46,524 nucleotides of DNA, from positions 1 through 46,524 of the forward strand of contig CALENB010000523.1 in the NCBI GenBank assembly GCA_937910235.1, given 5' to 3'. Shown here one piece after another: positions 26,114 through 34,164 of the stretch. Position numbers and translations under genes: made by a program. The stretch is from an uncultured Myxococcales bacterium (lineage in GTDB: Bacteria; Myxococcota_A; UBA9042). Position 1 is the first letter of the stretch, and each line of letters starts with the position of its first letter. The notes beneath the pieces were generated by a model. The model did not search any database, was not told the origin of the DNA, and was given only the letters and a program-made list of their open reading frames with translations.

Positions 26114-26770
26114 TTAGACGCCGCGGTCGGTGTCCGGCCAGAGCACTTTGTGCAGCTGAATCTGCATGCGGCCGGGCGCGCGATAGTCCAGTAGCAGGGC
26201 GGCGAGACGCGCCGCCGGGAGCTCGTCGTGAACGGCGGACCAGAGCACCTTCGCCGTGATCCCGACCAGCTCGTGCTGTAACCGCCCCAGCGCCCAGGTG
26301 AAGTCCGATTCGTCCGCGACGACGATCTTCAGCTCGTCCTGGGGTCGCAGCGCCGCGAGTTGTGCCCACAGGTTACGGCCATGCTCGCCTGAGCCCGGGC
26401 ACTTCAGGTCCGCGATCACGGTCACGCGGGGATCGATCTGCGTCATGTCCACCGCGCCGCTCGTCTCAAGCAGCACCTCGAAGCCCGCCTCAGCCAGCGC
26501 GTGCATCAGCGGCCGCGCGCCCTGCTGCGACAACGGTTCGCCGCCGGTGACCTCGACGAGCGGCAGCCCGAGCGCGCGCACCGCCTCGACGACGGCTGGG
26601 ATGGCCATCCGGGTGCCTGCATCAAAGCTGTACTCCGTGTCGCACCACCGGCAGCGCAGCGGGCAGCCCGCCAGACGGATGAACGTGCACGGCCGGCCCA
26701 TGTGGGTCGACTCGCCTTGGATGGAGGCGTACAGCTCGGTGACGCCCACGCGGTCCGCAGCGGCGCTCAC
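26114..26770 (-). CDS. queE: 7-carboxy-7-deazaguanine synthase QueE, radical SAM, 218 aa
   Basis: Radical SAM enzyme of the queuosine/7-deazaguanine pathway. The N-terminus has the substrate loop ASIQGESTHMGRP, and the iron-sulfur cysteines C36, C40 and C43 are in CPLRCRWCDTEYSF. VTGGEPL and LETSGAVD follow, with DLKCPGSGE later, all as in QueE. The GTG 26770 start forms a GTGA overlap with the coaX stop and has AGGTGG six bases upstream; residues further upstream in the open frame are not homologous. No queC, queD or queF gene is in the window. Confidence 0.93.
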   Translation of the reverse strand: MSAAADRVGVTELYASIQGESTHMGRPCTFIRLAGCPLRCRWCDTEYSFDAGTRMAIPAVVEAVRALGLPLVEVTGGEPLSQQGARPLMHALAEAGFEVLLETSGAVDMTQIDPRVTVIADLKCPGSGEHGRNLWAQLAALRPQDELKIVVADESDFTWALGRLQHELVGITAKVLWSAVHDELPAARLAALLLDYRAPGRMQIQLHKVLWPDTDRGV

Positions 26771-27585
26771 GTGCGTCCACCTCGTCGCGTGGTCGCGCTG
26801 CGGGCGCCCGGGCTGCGGGTGTGTTCGTTGCGGGCCCACACCATGCGGAGGCCGTCGAGGGTTAAGAACTCCACGACCTCGTCTACCACGCTGCTTTCTC
26901 GGCTGATCAGCTGCGCCAGTCCCCCGGTCGCGATCACCGCCGGTTGCGCGTCCAACTCCGCCGAGATGCGGGCCACGAGCCCCTCGATCAGCCCGACGTA
27001 GCCAAAGACGAGGCCGGACTGAATCGCCTCCACCGTCGTCTTGCCGATCACGTTGCGAGGTCGGACGATCTCTACCCGTGGCAGCTTCGCGGCGCGGCTG
27101 AACAGCGCGTCGGCGCTGATGCCGATGCCGGGCACGATGACGCCGCCGAGGTACTCGCCCTTGTCGCTGATGACGTCGAACGTCGTCGCCGTGCCGAAGT
27201 CGACCACGATGCAGGCGCGTCCGCAGCGTTCGTAGGCCGCGATGGCGTTGACGATGCGATCGGCGCCGACCTCGCGCGGGTTGTCATACAGGATGGGCAT
27301 GCCGGTTCGCACGCCAGGGCCGATGACCATGGGCTCGTGGCCGAACCAGCGACGGCACAGGCCTTCGAACATGGTGGTGAGCGGCGGGACGACCGAGCCG
27401 ATGATCGCGTGGCGAACAGCGTCGAGCGGGACCCCTCGTTGCGACAGCAGCGTCGCCACCAGCGCACCATACTCGTCGCTGGTGGCGCTCTTGCGGCTCT
27501 CGATGCGCAGGTGGTCGAGCAGCTCCGTGCCTCGGTAGATTCCCAGGACGGTGTTGGTATTTCCGATGTCGATCGTCAACAGCAT
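26767..27585 (-). CDS. coaX: Type III pantothenate kinase, 272 aa
   Basis: First enzyme of coenzyme A synthesis, of the ASKHA-fold CoaX type. Key motifs are DIGNTNTVLGIY at the very start, GADRIVNAIAAYE, and VVDFGTATTFDVI followed by GGVIVPGI. The ATG 27585 start is five bases after GAGG; the open frame extends upstream into birA but without similarity. It begins seven bases after the birA stop and its TGA overlaps the queE GTG. The last 20 residues are Arg/Ser/Thr-rich and variable. birA and coaX are very often adjacent in bacteria. Confidence 0.96.
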   Translation of the reverse strand: MLLTIDIGNTNTVLGIYRGTELLDHLRIESRKSATSDEYGALVATLLSQRGVPLDAVRHAIIGSVVPPLTTMFEGLCRRWFGHEPMVIGPGVRTGMPILYDNPREVGADRIVNAIAAYERCGRACIVVDFGTATTFDVISDKGEYLGGVIVPGIGISADALFSRAAKLPRVEIVRPRNVIGKTTVEAIQSGLVFGYVGLIEGLVARISAELDAQPAVIATGGLAQLISRESSVVDEVVEFLTLDGLRMVWARNEHTRSPGARSATTRRGGRT

Positions 27586-27592
27586 GAACACC

Positions 27593-28519
27593 TCAGTCAG
27601 CCGGATGGGGGGCCGGATCGGGCGGATGATGCCACGGCGGATCGGTCCTGGCATCCAGCACCCGCAAGGCGATGACGCTGCGCTTTGGGCCGACCGGCGC
27701 GCCGTCCACGACGTCCCGCACCAGCAGCGCCCCGACGCGGTCGATGCCACACAGCCAGGCGGCGACGCGTCGCCCATCACCCAGGTCGAGACCGACCTCG
27801 CCGTCACAAAACCGCAGCGACTCGCCGTGAAGGTCCGGCAGCAGGAAACCGCCACGCAGCTGCCAAGCGTCGATGTGCCGCGCGATCCCCTGGGCGAGCT
27901 GGCCAATCAGCGTCTCGGGCGCTAGCCGTGCAGCGTCCTCGGCGCTCAGCAGCGTCAACAGCCCGGTCCCGCTCGCGGTGAGATGAGGCTCGAGCGGCGC
28001 GCGGAGGTTCACGCCAACGCCGGCGATCCAAAGCGCCTCGCCGGTCGCCGCGTGGGGCGGTTGAATGCGCTCGCAGAGCACGCCGCCGACCTTGAGGTGA
28101 TGCTTCCCGACCAGGACGTCGTTGGGCCAGCGCAAGCCGAGCAGGTCACGGGGCGCATCGGCCGGCAGCAGCTGACGCAGGGTCTCGACGACGGCGTGGC
28201 CGACGATCAAAGACGCGCTGGGCCACCGCTCGGCCGGCACCTGCAGCCGCGTCGCGATGGAGAACAGGACCGCGTCGCCGTCTGCGGCCTGCCATGACCG
28301 GCCGCGTCGCCCACGTCCGGCGCGCTGATACCGAGCTGCGACAAGCGCCCACGCACCGGCGCCGATCCCGTGATCCTCGGCAAATCGGGCGATGTCGTCG
28401 TTCGTGGAGCCCGTCTCAGTCCGCAGCTGGGGCGTCGCCCAACGGCCATCGAGCTCGCGATGCAGCGTCTCGGCCAGCCAAGGACGTGCTGGTTCAGCGC
28501 CGAGGTCGGACAGACTCAC
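27593..28519 (-). CDS. birA: Biotin-[acetyl-CoA-carboxylase] ligase, 308 aa
   Basis: Attaches biotin to acetyl-CoA carboxylase and related enzymes. The catalytic GRGRRGRSW loop and the block LRWPNDVLVGKHHLKVGGVL are intact, and a small C-terminal SH3-like domain is present. There is no N-terminal helix-turn-helix, so this is a class I ligase and not a repressor. The start is GTG 28519, which overlaps the nadC stop as GTGA (28516-28519). The last 25 residues are Pro/His/Asp-rich and look disordered. Confidence 0.95.
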   Translation of the reverse strand: MSLSDLGAEPARPWLAETLHRELDGRWATPQLRTETGSTNDDIARFAEDHGIGAGAWALVAARYQRAGRGRRGRSWQAADGDAVLFSIATRLQVPAERWPSASLIVGHAVVETLRQLLPADAPRDLLGLRWPNDVLVGKHHLKVGGVLCERIQPPHAATGEALWIAGVGVNLRAPLEPHLTASGTGLLTLLSAEDAARLAPETLIGQLAQGIARHIDAWQLRGGFLLPDLHGESLRFCDGEVGLDLGDGRRVAAWLCGIDRVGALLVRDVVDGAPVGPKRSVIALRVLDARTDPPWHHPPDPAPHPAD

Positions 28520-29355
28520 GAATCGAGGCGCAACGACAGATCCGCCACCGTCACCGTGTGGGTCAGCGCGCCGAGCGAGATGAAGTCGACCCCTGTCGCG
28601 GCCACACCGGCCAGTCGCGGCACGGTCATGTTGCCGCTGGCTTCGATCTGCACACGCCCGGCCACGATCGCCACGCCTTCGCGGAGCTGGGCGTTGGTCA
28701 TGTTGTCGAGCATCACGACGTCCGCGCCCGCTTCGATCGCGTCTTCAAGCTGGTCGAGGCGTTCGATCTCGACCTCGACTTTGAGCAGATGTGACGCGCC
28801 AGCTTTGGCCCGCCGCACCGCCTGCGCGACGCCGCCCGCGGCTAGGATGTGGTTCTCTTTGATGAGGATGCCGGCGTCGAGCGCGGTCCGGTGATTGCCG
28901 CCGCCGCCCATTCGAACCGCGTATTTGTCGAGGCTCCGGAAGCCCGGCAGCGTCTTGCGCGTGTCGAGGATGATCGTCCGGCTGCCCGCGATCTCGTCGA
29001 CGCAGCGCCTGGTCTCAGTCGCGATGCCTGAGAGGCGACCCATGAAGTTCAGACCGAGTCGTTCGGCGGTGAGAATCGCCGCGACACGGCCGTGGATGGT
29101 CAGCACCCGCGTCCCTGTCACCGCCAGATCGCCCTCGGAGACGTGCTGCATGACCACCAACGTCGCGTCAACGCGTCGCATGACCGCGGCTAAGAGCGGC
29201 CCTCCGGCTACGACGGCGTTGGATTTGGCCCACACTCCCGCGCTGCCGATCAGCTCAGGATCGACGGTGGCGTCGGTGGCGGCGTCGCCAGTGCCGATAT
29301 CCTCGGTGAGCGCGAGGTCGATGAGCGTGACGATGGCGGGCGTATTGAACCACAT
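28516..29355 (-). CDS. nadC: Nicotinate-nucleotide pyrophosphorylase (quinolinate phosphoribosyltransferase), 279 aa
   Basis: Makes nicotinate mononucleotide from quinolinate and PRPP in NAD synthesis. Family motifs are EDIGTGDAATD near the N-terminus, DTRKTLPGFRSLDKYAVRMG, GGGGNHRTAL and IKENHI, and later VEVEIERLDQ. The start ATG 29355 gives a standard N-terminus but has no ribosome site; a promoter just upstream places the transcript start at the start codon, so it may be read as a leaderless mRNA. GTG 29379 is in frame upstream but would lie inside that promoter. It is the first gene of the nadC-birA-coaX-queE-pyk run. nadA and nadB are not in the window. Confidence 0.95.
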   Translation of the reverse strand: MWFNTPAIVTLIDLALTEDIGTGDAATDATVDPELIGSAGVWAKSNAVVAGGPLLAAVMRRVDATLVVMQHVSEGDLAVTGTRVLTIHGRVAAILTAERLGLNFMGRLSGIATETRRCVDEIAGSRTIILDTRKTLPGFRSLDKYAVRMGGGGNHRTALDAGILIKENHILAAGGVAQAVRRAKAGASHLLKVEVEIERLDQLEDAIEAGADVVMLDNMTNAQLREGVAIVAGRVQIEASGNMTVPRLAGVAATGVDFISLGALTHTVTVADLSLRLDS

Positions 29356-29362
29356 GGCGCGT

Positions 29363-29390
29363 AGTGTAGTGACCAGCACGCGGATGGCAA
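29363..29390 (-). promoter_or_regulatory. Promoter for the nadC operon, overlapping the priA start
   Basis: On the minus strand TTGCCA (29390-29385), 16 bases, TACACT (29368-29363). Expected start of transcription is near 29356, one base before the nadC ATG at 29355. The -35 hexamer overlaps the proposed priA ATG at 29384-29386. Confidence 0.5.
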
Positions 29391-31849
29391 CGCCTGCAGG
29401 CCGCGCCGCGCCGTGCCCTGGTGGCGGCCATCAAAAACCGGATCGCCCGCTTGCCCCAGCCCATCGGCGCGCCCACCCTACCGGCGTGTGTGCCGCCTCC
29501 CGACCCCCCGCTCCGCGCAATGCTGCCCGCAAGGCTGCGGCCTCACGTCGTCCACGCGCCGGCGCAGCGCTCGACGTCGGCGCGCGCTTCACCCACGGCG
29601 TTGAGGTCGCCGTAGCGGCCGCCACAGGCGCCCTGAGCTACGGGCTGCCAGCCGCGATCACCACACTGCCGAAGCCCGGCACCCGGGTGCGGGTGCCGAT
29701 TCGCGGTCGCCTTCACGTCGGTGTGATCTGGCGCGTCGCCCCGGTCGCGGACCTCGAATGCCCGGTCGACAAGCTCCGGCCCATTGACGCGCTCCTCGAC
29801 GACGAGCCGCTGCTCCCCGAACCGCTGCTGCGGTGCCTCGAGTTTGCGGCCCGCTACTACCAGGCGCCGCTCGGTCAAGCGATGCGGCTCGCCCTGCCAG
29901 CGCCCCTGCGACGCACCGGCGTGACGGGTGACGAGGCCTCCACAAAGACCCGTTGGATGGTCGGGCGCATCGAAGGCGTCGACTGGCCGACCGATCTGCG
30001 TAAAAGCGAGCGACGCGTGCTGGAGCACGTGCTGGCCCACGGCGAGGTCAGCGCGTCCGACCTGCGCCGCAGCTCCGACCCGCTCACGGGTACGTTCAAG
30101 CGCGTCGCGGTGCCGCACCAGCTGCTCGAAGACCTCGCTGCGCGCGGGCTGCTGCGCTTGTCACAAGAGCACGTGCGGCGCGATCCGCTCGGCATGCGCG
30201 CAGACGTGTCGGTTGAGCCGCCCCCACCCGCCACCGACGAGCAGATCGCGGTCCTCGCGCACCTGAGCACCGCGCTGCAGACCCGCAAATACGGCGGTTT
30301 TGTGCTGCGCGGCGTCACGGGTAGCGGCAAGACGGAGGTCTACCTGCAGCTCATCGCCGAGGCGCTGGAGCAGGGCAGGGGCGCGCTAGTCTTGGTGCCT
30401 GAGATCGCGCTGACGCCGCAGCTCGTGCAGCGCTTTCGCGGTCGTTTTGGCGATCGCGTGGCGGCGCTGCACTCCGGCATGAGCGACGGCGAACGGCTCG
30501 ATCAGCATGGTCGGGTGCGGCGCGGCGAGGCGCGGATTGTCATCGGGCCCCGGTCCGCGCTGTTCGCGCCGCTCTTTGATCTTGGCGTGATCATCCTCGA
30601 CGAATGCCACGATCCCAGCTTCAAACAGCAGTCCGGTCTGCGCTACCACGCCCGCGATCTGGCGTTGGTGCGCGCGCGCGAGTCTGGCGCGGTGTGTGTG
30701 CTCGGCTCGGCGACGCCGGGTTGCGAAGAGATGGTCTTGGTCAGCGATGGCCGCCTCACGCTGCTGGAGATGCGACGCCGCGTCGCTGATCGGCCGATGC
30801 CTGAGGCGTTTGTGATCGATCTGCGCGACGCGGAGCGGCTCCGCGATCCCGACGACGAGAGTCGGCCGAGCCTGCTGTCCGTGCCGTTGCGCGACGCCAT
30901 GGTCCAGACCATCGCGCGTGGCGAGCAGGTGATCGTGCTGCACAACCGCCGCGGGTACGCCACGACCGTCGTCTGCGCGGGTTGCGGCGACAGCGTCGAG
31001 TGCCCCGACTGCGCCATCAGCCTCACGTGGCACCAGCGCCAAGGCCGCCTGCGCTGCCACTACTGCAACCACAGCGTCGATCCCGACCAGCCGTGCGAGA
31101 GCTGCAGCGGCCGAAACTTCCTCCGCGTCGGCACCGGCACCGAGCGCATCGTCCATACGCTGGAGCGCGAGCTGCCCGGCGCGCGGGTGGCGCGTTTTGA
31201 TCGAGACACGGCGACTGGCCAGCGCATGCACGAGCTGCTCAAACAGTTTCGTGATCGCGAGATCGACGTGCTAGTGGGCACCCAGATGCTCGCCAAGGGC
31301 CACGATTTTCCCAGCGTCACGCTCGTCGGGGTGTTGCTCGCCGAGACCGGCCTGCGCATCCCCGACTTCCGCGCCGCCGAGCGCACCTTTCAGCTGCTCA
31401 CCCAGGTCGCTGGTCGCGCGGGCCGTGGCGACCGACCCGGGCAGGTTTTGGTGCAGAGCTGGGCGCCCGAACATCCGGCGATCATGAGCGCCTTGCGGCA
31501 CGATCACCCCGGATTTCTGGCCCAGGAGTTGGAGCGACGCCGCCTGAGCGCCTATCCGCCCTATAGCCACCTCGCCTTGCTGGAGCTCCGCCACACGGAC
31601 CATCAGCGCACGGCGACCGCGGCCCGCATTCTGGCGGAGGCGTTGCGGGGCCATGGTGCGGACGCGCGTGGCCCGGTGGCGGCGGGTGTCGCCAAGCTAC
31701 GCGGCGTGCATCGCTACCACGTGCTGCTGCGTGCGGAGACGCGCGCGACGTTGCATGGCCAACTGCGGTGGGTGCAGGACCTGGCAACGAACGTCTTGCC
31801 GCCGGGCGTACAGCTGTTTGTCGACGTTGACCCCGCCGACTTCAGCTAG
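29384..31849 (+). CDS. priA: Primosomal replication restart helicase PriA, 821 aa
   Basis: Superfamily 2 3'-5' helicase that reloads the replisome at stalled forks. A 3'-DNA-binding domain starts at about residue 65 (VEVAVAAATGALSYGLP). The helicase has Walker A GVTGSGKT (K316) and a motif II that reads DECH (D406-H409) where PriA proteins usually have DEEH. Two zinc sites are formed by cysteines between about 531 and 575 (CAGCGDS, CPDC, CHYC, CESC). VGTQMLAKGHDFP and QVAGRAGRG complete the helicase motifs. The start is uncertain: ATG 29384 gives a basic N-terminal extension of about 60 residues with no good ribosome site, and GTG 29486 is a shorter in-frame option. It is divergent from nadC and converges on a lipoprotein gene 29 bp away. 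Confidence 0.93.
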   Translation: MATPAGRAAPCPGGGHQKPDRPLAPAHRRAHPTGVCAASRPPAPRNAARKAAASRRPRAGAALDVGARFTHGVEVAVAAATGALSYGLPAAITTLPKPGTRVRVPIRGRLHVGVIWRVAPVADLECPVDKLRPIDALLDDEPLLPEPLLRCLEFAARYYQAPLGQAMRLALPAPLRRTGVTGDEASTKTRWMVGRIEGVDWPTDLRKSERRVLEHVLAHGEVSASDLRRSSDPLTGTFKRVAVPHQLLEDLAARGLLRLSQEHVRRDPLGMRADVSVEPPPPATDEQIAVLAHLSTALQTRKYGGFVLRGVTGSGKTEVYLQLIAEALEQGRGALVLVPEIALTPQLVQRFRGRFGDRVAALHSGMSDGERLDQHGRVRRGEARIVIGPRSALFAPLFDLGVIILDECHDPSFKQQSGLRYHARDLALVRARESGAVCVLGSATPGCEEMVLVSDGRLTLLEMRRRVADRPMPEAFVIDLRDAERLRDPDDESRPSLLSVPLRDAMVQTIARGEQVIVLHNRRGYATTVVCAGCGDSVECPDCAISLTWHQRQGRLRCHYCNHSVDPDQPCESCSGRNFLRVGTGTERIVHTLERELPGARVARFDRDTATGQRMHELLKQFRDREIDVLVGTQMLAKGHDFPSVTLVGVLLAETGLRIPDFRAAERTFQLLTQVAGRAGRGDRPGQVLVQSWAPEHPAIMSALRHDHPGFLAQELERRRLSAYPPYSHLALLELRHTDHQRTATAARILAEALRGHGADARGPVAAGVAKLRGVHRYHVLLRAETRATLHGQLRWVQDLATNVLPPGVQLFVDVDPADFS

Positions 31850-31878
31850 CGCATCCGCCCGCCGTCACGGCTGACCCG

Positions 31879-34032
31879 CTACTCCTGCCGAGTCGCAAAG
31901 AAGGTCGCCTTCACTTGCTGGGGCTTGCCGCCGATCTTGACCTGCATGTTCCAGTCGCACGGGTAGGTCGACTTGCCGATCGAGTCGATGATCATGTCCT
32001 GATTGTCGTCGAAGATGGCGCACGCGTCGGTCTTGATCGTCATCGTGTTGCCCTTCGTCGTGTCGGTATCCAGGGCCACCAGCTGCGACTCGATGAGTCC
32101 GGCGCCGAGCGTCACGATCAGCTCGCAGGTGCCCTCCAGAAAGCTCGCGCCCACAAGCGACTGCTGCGCAGCGAGGCCTTTGCCGAAATCCGCACAGCAG
32201 GTGTCTTTGATCAGGCAGGCCTTGCCGGCGAGCAAGCTCTTGATCAGCTTGGCGTAGGAGTCCACCACCGGCGCCGCCGGATCTTTCGGATCCGCTGTGA
32301 TCGCGGGCAGCAGCTGCTTCTGGATGATGTAGTTGAGCAGCGCGCCCCACTTGATGCCGAGGCCGTGCTCGCCAATCTTGATCTCGCTCTTGGGCGTGTC
32401 CCGCCACAGGTCGAAGTGGCCGACGATCGCGTCTTGCTGAAAGGCGATGAAGCTGAAGGTCTTCTTGCCGCAGTTGGGATCCTTAGGGTTGCAGGCTTGG
32501 CCGAGCGACCACTTGTACGTCACCGACTGCCACTCGTCCTTGGTGTAGTCCTTGCTCAGAAAGCCCGTATTATCAGGCTCCTGTTTCAGATCGATGATGC
32601 CGCCCATCTCCAAGTCGGTGAGGATCTTGCCCAGGTCGGCGCCCGCGTTGAGCCCGGACTTCACGCTGTCTGGCAGGAAGCTGTACAGGATCGCGTCGAG
32701 AAACTTCACGATGAGCGCGCCAAACGGCTGCTTCAAGTTGTTGATATCGGGTTTTTTCACGTCCTCAAAGATCAGGCCGCAGAAGCTGTCGAGCTTGCCG
32801 TTGCCGAGCTTGCAGGTCAGCGACAACGTGCCGGCGATCGGGTCTGTGATGATGTCGAAGATCGCCTTGAACACGAACTCGACCGTGTCGGGCAAAATCG
32901 AGAGCAGGTCGAGGCGGGTCACCATGTCGTAGGTGCCCTTCAGGCGCGGCGGCAGGTCTTTGACGATGACGGTGACATCCGAACCCTCGAGCGCTTGTGT
33001 GCCGGGATTCCAGGTGATCGTCGCGCCTGTGTCGATGCAACCGGCGGCCCGCACGGCGCCGATGTTGCTCTTCGCTGCGACGCCAATGACGGTGAAGGTC
33101 AGCGGTTTTCCGCCGTTGATCCCGACCTCCTTCTCGACCCACTTGGCGAACGACGGGTACGTGATCGTCCACGGCTTGTCCCACTGCAGGTTGCCGGGGC
33201 TCTCCCACTGCGCTTTGGGCAGCGTGTCGCCCAGATCGACGTCTTTGCACGCCGGCTCCCCGTCGATGACCTGCCGCGTCAGCCGTGCCTTGATGTGCGC
33301 GAGCTCGAGTGGGTTGTTGGAGCCGAGGTAGTGCAGCCGAATCTGCAGCGGTCCCTTGGCCTTGGAGATCACGTGAACCTTGAAGATCTTGGCCCCTGCC
33401 GCCTCGTCGGCCGGCACGACCGCGGCGATGTCGATAGTGCCAGGCGATCCACCGGCCTTGAGCTCACTGACCGCGACCCCGTTTTCATCCGTGATGCTGT
33501 TCTCGATGAGGATCTCCGCCTTGGTGTTCTGCGGGTCGATCAAGCCAAAGCGGACCAACACATCGGCCTTCGGTTTGCCGTCGACGAGGTACTGCGCGTA
33601 GATCTTGCGCACGCTATTTTGCGGCAAATTCAGCTTGCACACATCCGCGCAGACCCCGCCGAAGTCGTCTTTGTTGTTGTTGGGCATGGCGAAACGCAGC
33701 TCGCTGCCCGCGCTTCCATCCGCCGTTGTGCCCGTGTCCGCGCCAGCTGTCGGGGCGTCTGAAGCGCCCATGGTGCCGTCCGACGTCCCGACGCCGCTGT
33801 CGGCGCCCCAGCCGCCGTCCCCAAAGATCGCGGCGCCGCCGTCGTTGCCGCCGCCATCCACCGGCGCCATTTGGCCGGGGACAATCGTGGTGCCGCAACC
33901 AGTGGCGAGGACAAGCAGGAGCAGCGTGTACCCGACAGACGTGCGCTCCTGCTTTGCCGCGGCGCCCGCACGCGCAGCGACTGCCCCGGGTGCGTGGGCG
34001 CTGTCGCGGTTCGCGGTGCCGAAGTCTCGCAT
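31879..34032 (-). CDS. Lipoprotein with Big-1-like domain, last gene of the surface operon, 717 aa
   Basis: The signal peptide has an unusually long n-region and ends in lipobox ATGC (Cys46, Gly at +2). A Gly/Asp/Thr linker of about 60 residues follows. Residues about 130-240 contain VRFGLIDPQ and TDENGVAVSELKAGG, which fits a bacterial Ig-like (Big-1) domain. The remaining 470 residues have scattered disulfide-type cysteines and a hydrophobic stretch (GALIVKFLDAILYSFLP) but no family I recognise. Start ATG 34032 has a GAGGAG site. It lies 132 bp after the preceding propeller gene, with a tandem repeat in the gap. It is probably the distal member of the five-gene lipoprotein run; an adhesin or structural role is inference. 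Confidence 0.78.
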   Translation of the reverse strand: MRDFGTANRDSAHAPGAVAARAGAAAKQERTSVGYTLLLLVLATGCGTTIVPGQMAPVDGGGNDGGAAIFGDGGWGADSGVGTSDGTMGASDAPTAGADTGTTADGSAGSELRFAMPNNNKDDFGGVCADVCKLNLPQNSVRKIYAQYLVDGKPKADVLVRFGLIDPQNTKAEILIENSITDENGVAVSELKAGGSPGTIDIAAVVPADEAAGAKIFKVHVISKAKGPLQIRLHYLGSNNPLELAHIKARLTRQVIDGEPACKDVDLGDTLPKAQWESPGNLQWDKPWTITYPSFAKWVEKEVGINGGKPLTFTVIGVAAKSNIGAVRAAGCIDTGATITWNPGTQALEGSDVTVIVKDLPPRLKGTYDMVTRLDLLSILPDTVEFVFKAIFDIITDPIAGTLSLTCKLGNGKLDSFCGLIFEDVKKPDINNLKQPFGALIVKFLDAILYSFLPDSVKSGLNAGADLGKILTDLEMGGIIDLKQEPDNTGFLSKDYTKDEWQSVTYKWSLGQACNPKDPNCGKKTFSFIAFQQDAIVGHFDLWRDTPKSEIKIGEHGLGIKWGALLNYIIQKQLLPAITADPKDPAAPVVDSYAKLIKSLLAGKACLIKDTCCADFGKGLAAQQSLVGASFLEGTCELIVTLGAGLIESQLVALDTDTTKGNTMTIKTDACAIFDDNQDMIIDSIGKSTYPCDWNMQVKIGGKPQQVKATFFATRQE

Positions 34033-34051
34033 GGCCCTCTCCTCGTCTGGT

Positions 34052-34112
34052 GACCCAGCGCCGGATGGACCCAGCGCCGGATGGACCCAGCGCCGGATGG
34101 ACCCAGCGCCGG
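34052..34112. repeat. 16-bp tandem repeat, 3.8 copies, between lipoprotein genes
   Basis: gacccagcgccggatg repeats exactly at 34052-34067, 34068-34083 and 34084-34099, with a fourth partial copy at 34100-34112. It lies in the 132-bp gap 20 bp before the start of the 717-aa lipoprotein gene, so it would be in the leader between the two minus-strand genes. It is not coding. Confidence 0.9.
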
Positions 34113-34164
34113 GCGTCGTCTTCGTCTACCGAACCCGGGCCGTCGTCGCGCGCGCTGTCCGGCG

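Noticed and set aside
29486-31849. Shorter PriA starting at GTG 29486
   Set aside because: Possible, and it would leave room for a promoter, but no ribosome site precedes it; kept as an alternative to ATG 29384 and not as the main call.
31915-33762. Long open frame on the plus strand opposite the 717-aa lipoprotein gene
   Set aside because: GC-rich shadow frame: the opposite strand encodes a signal peptide, lipobox and ordered domains, while this frame is rich in Arg, Asp, Val and His with no motif.
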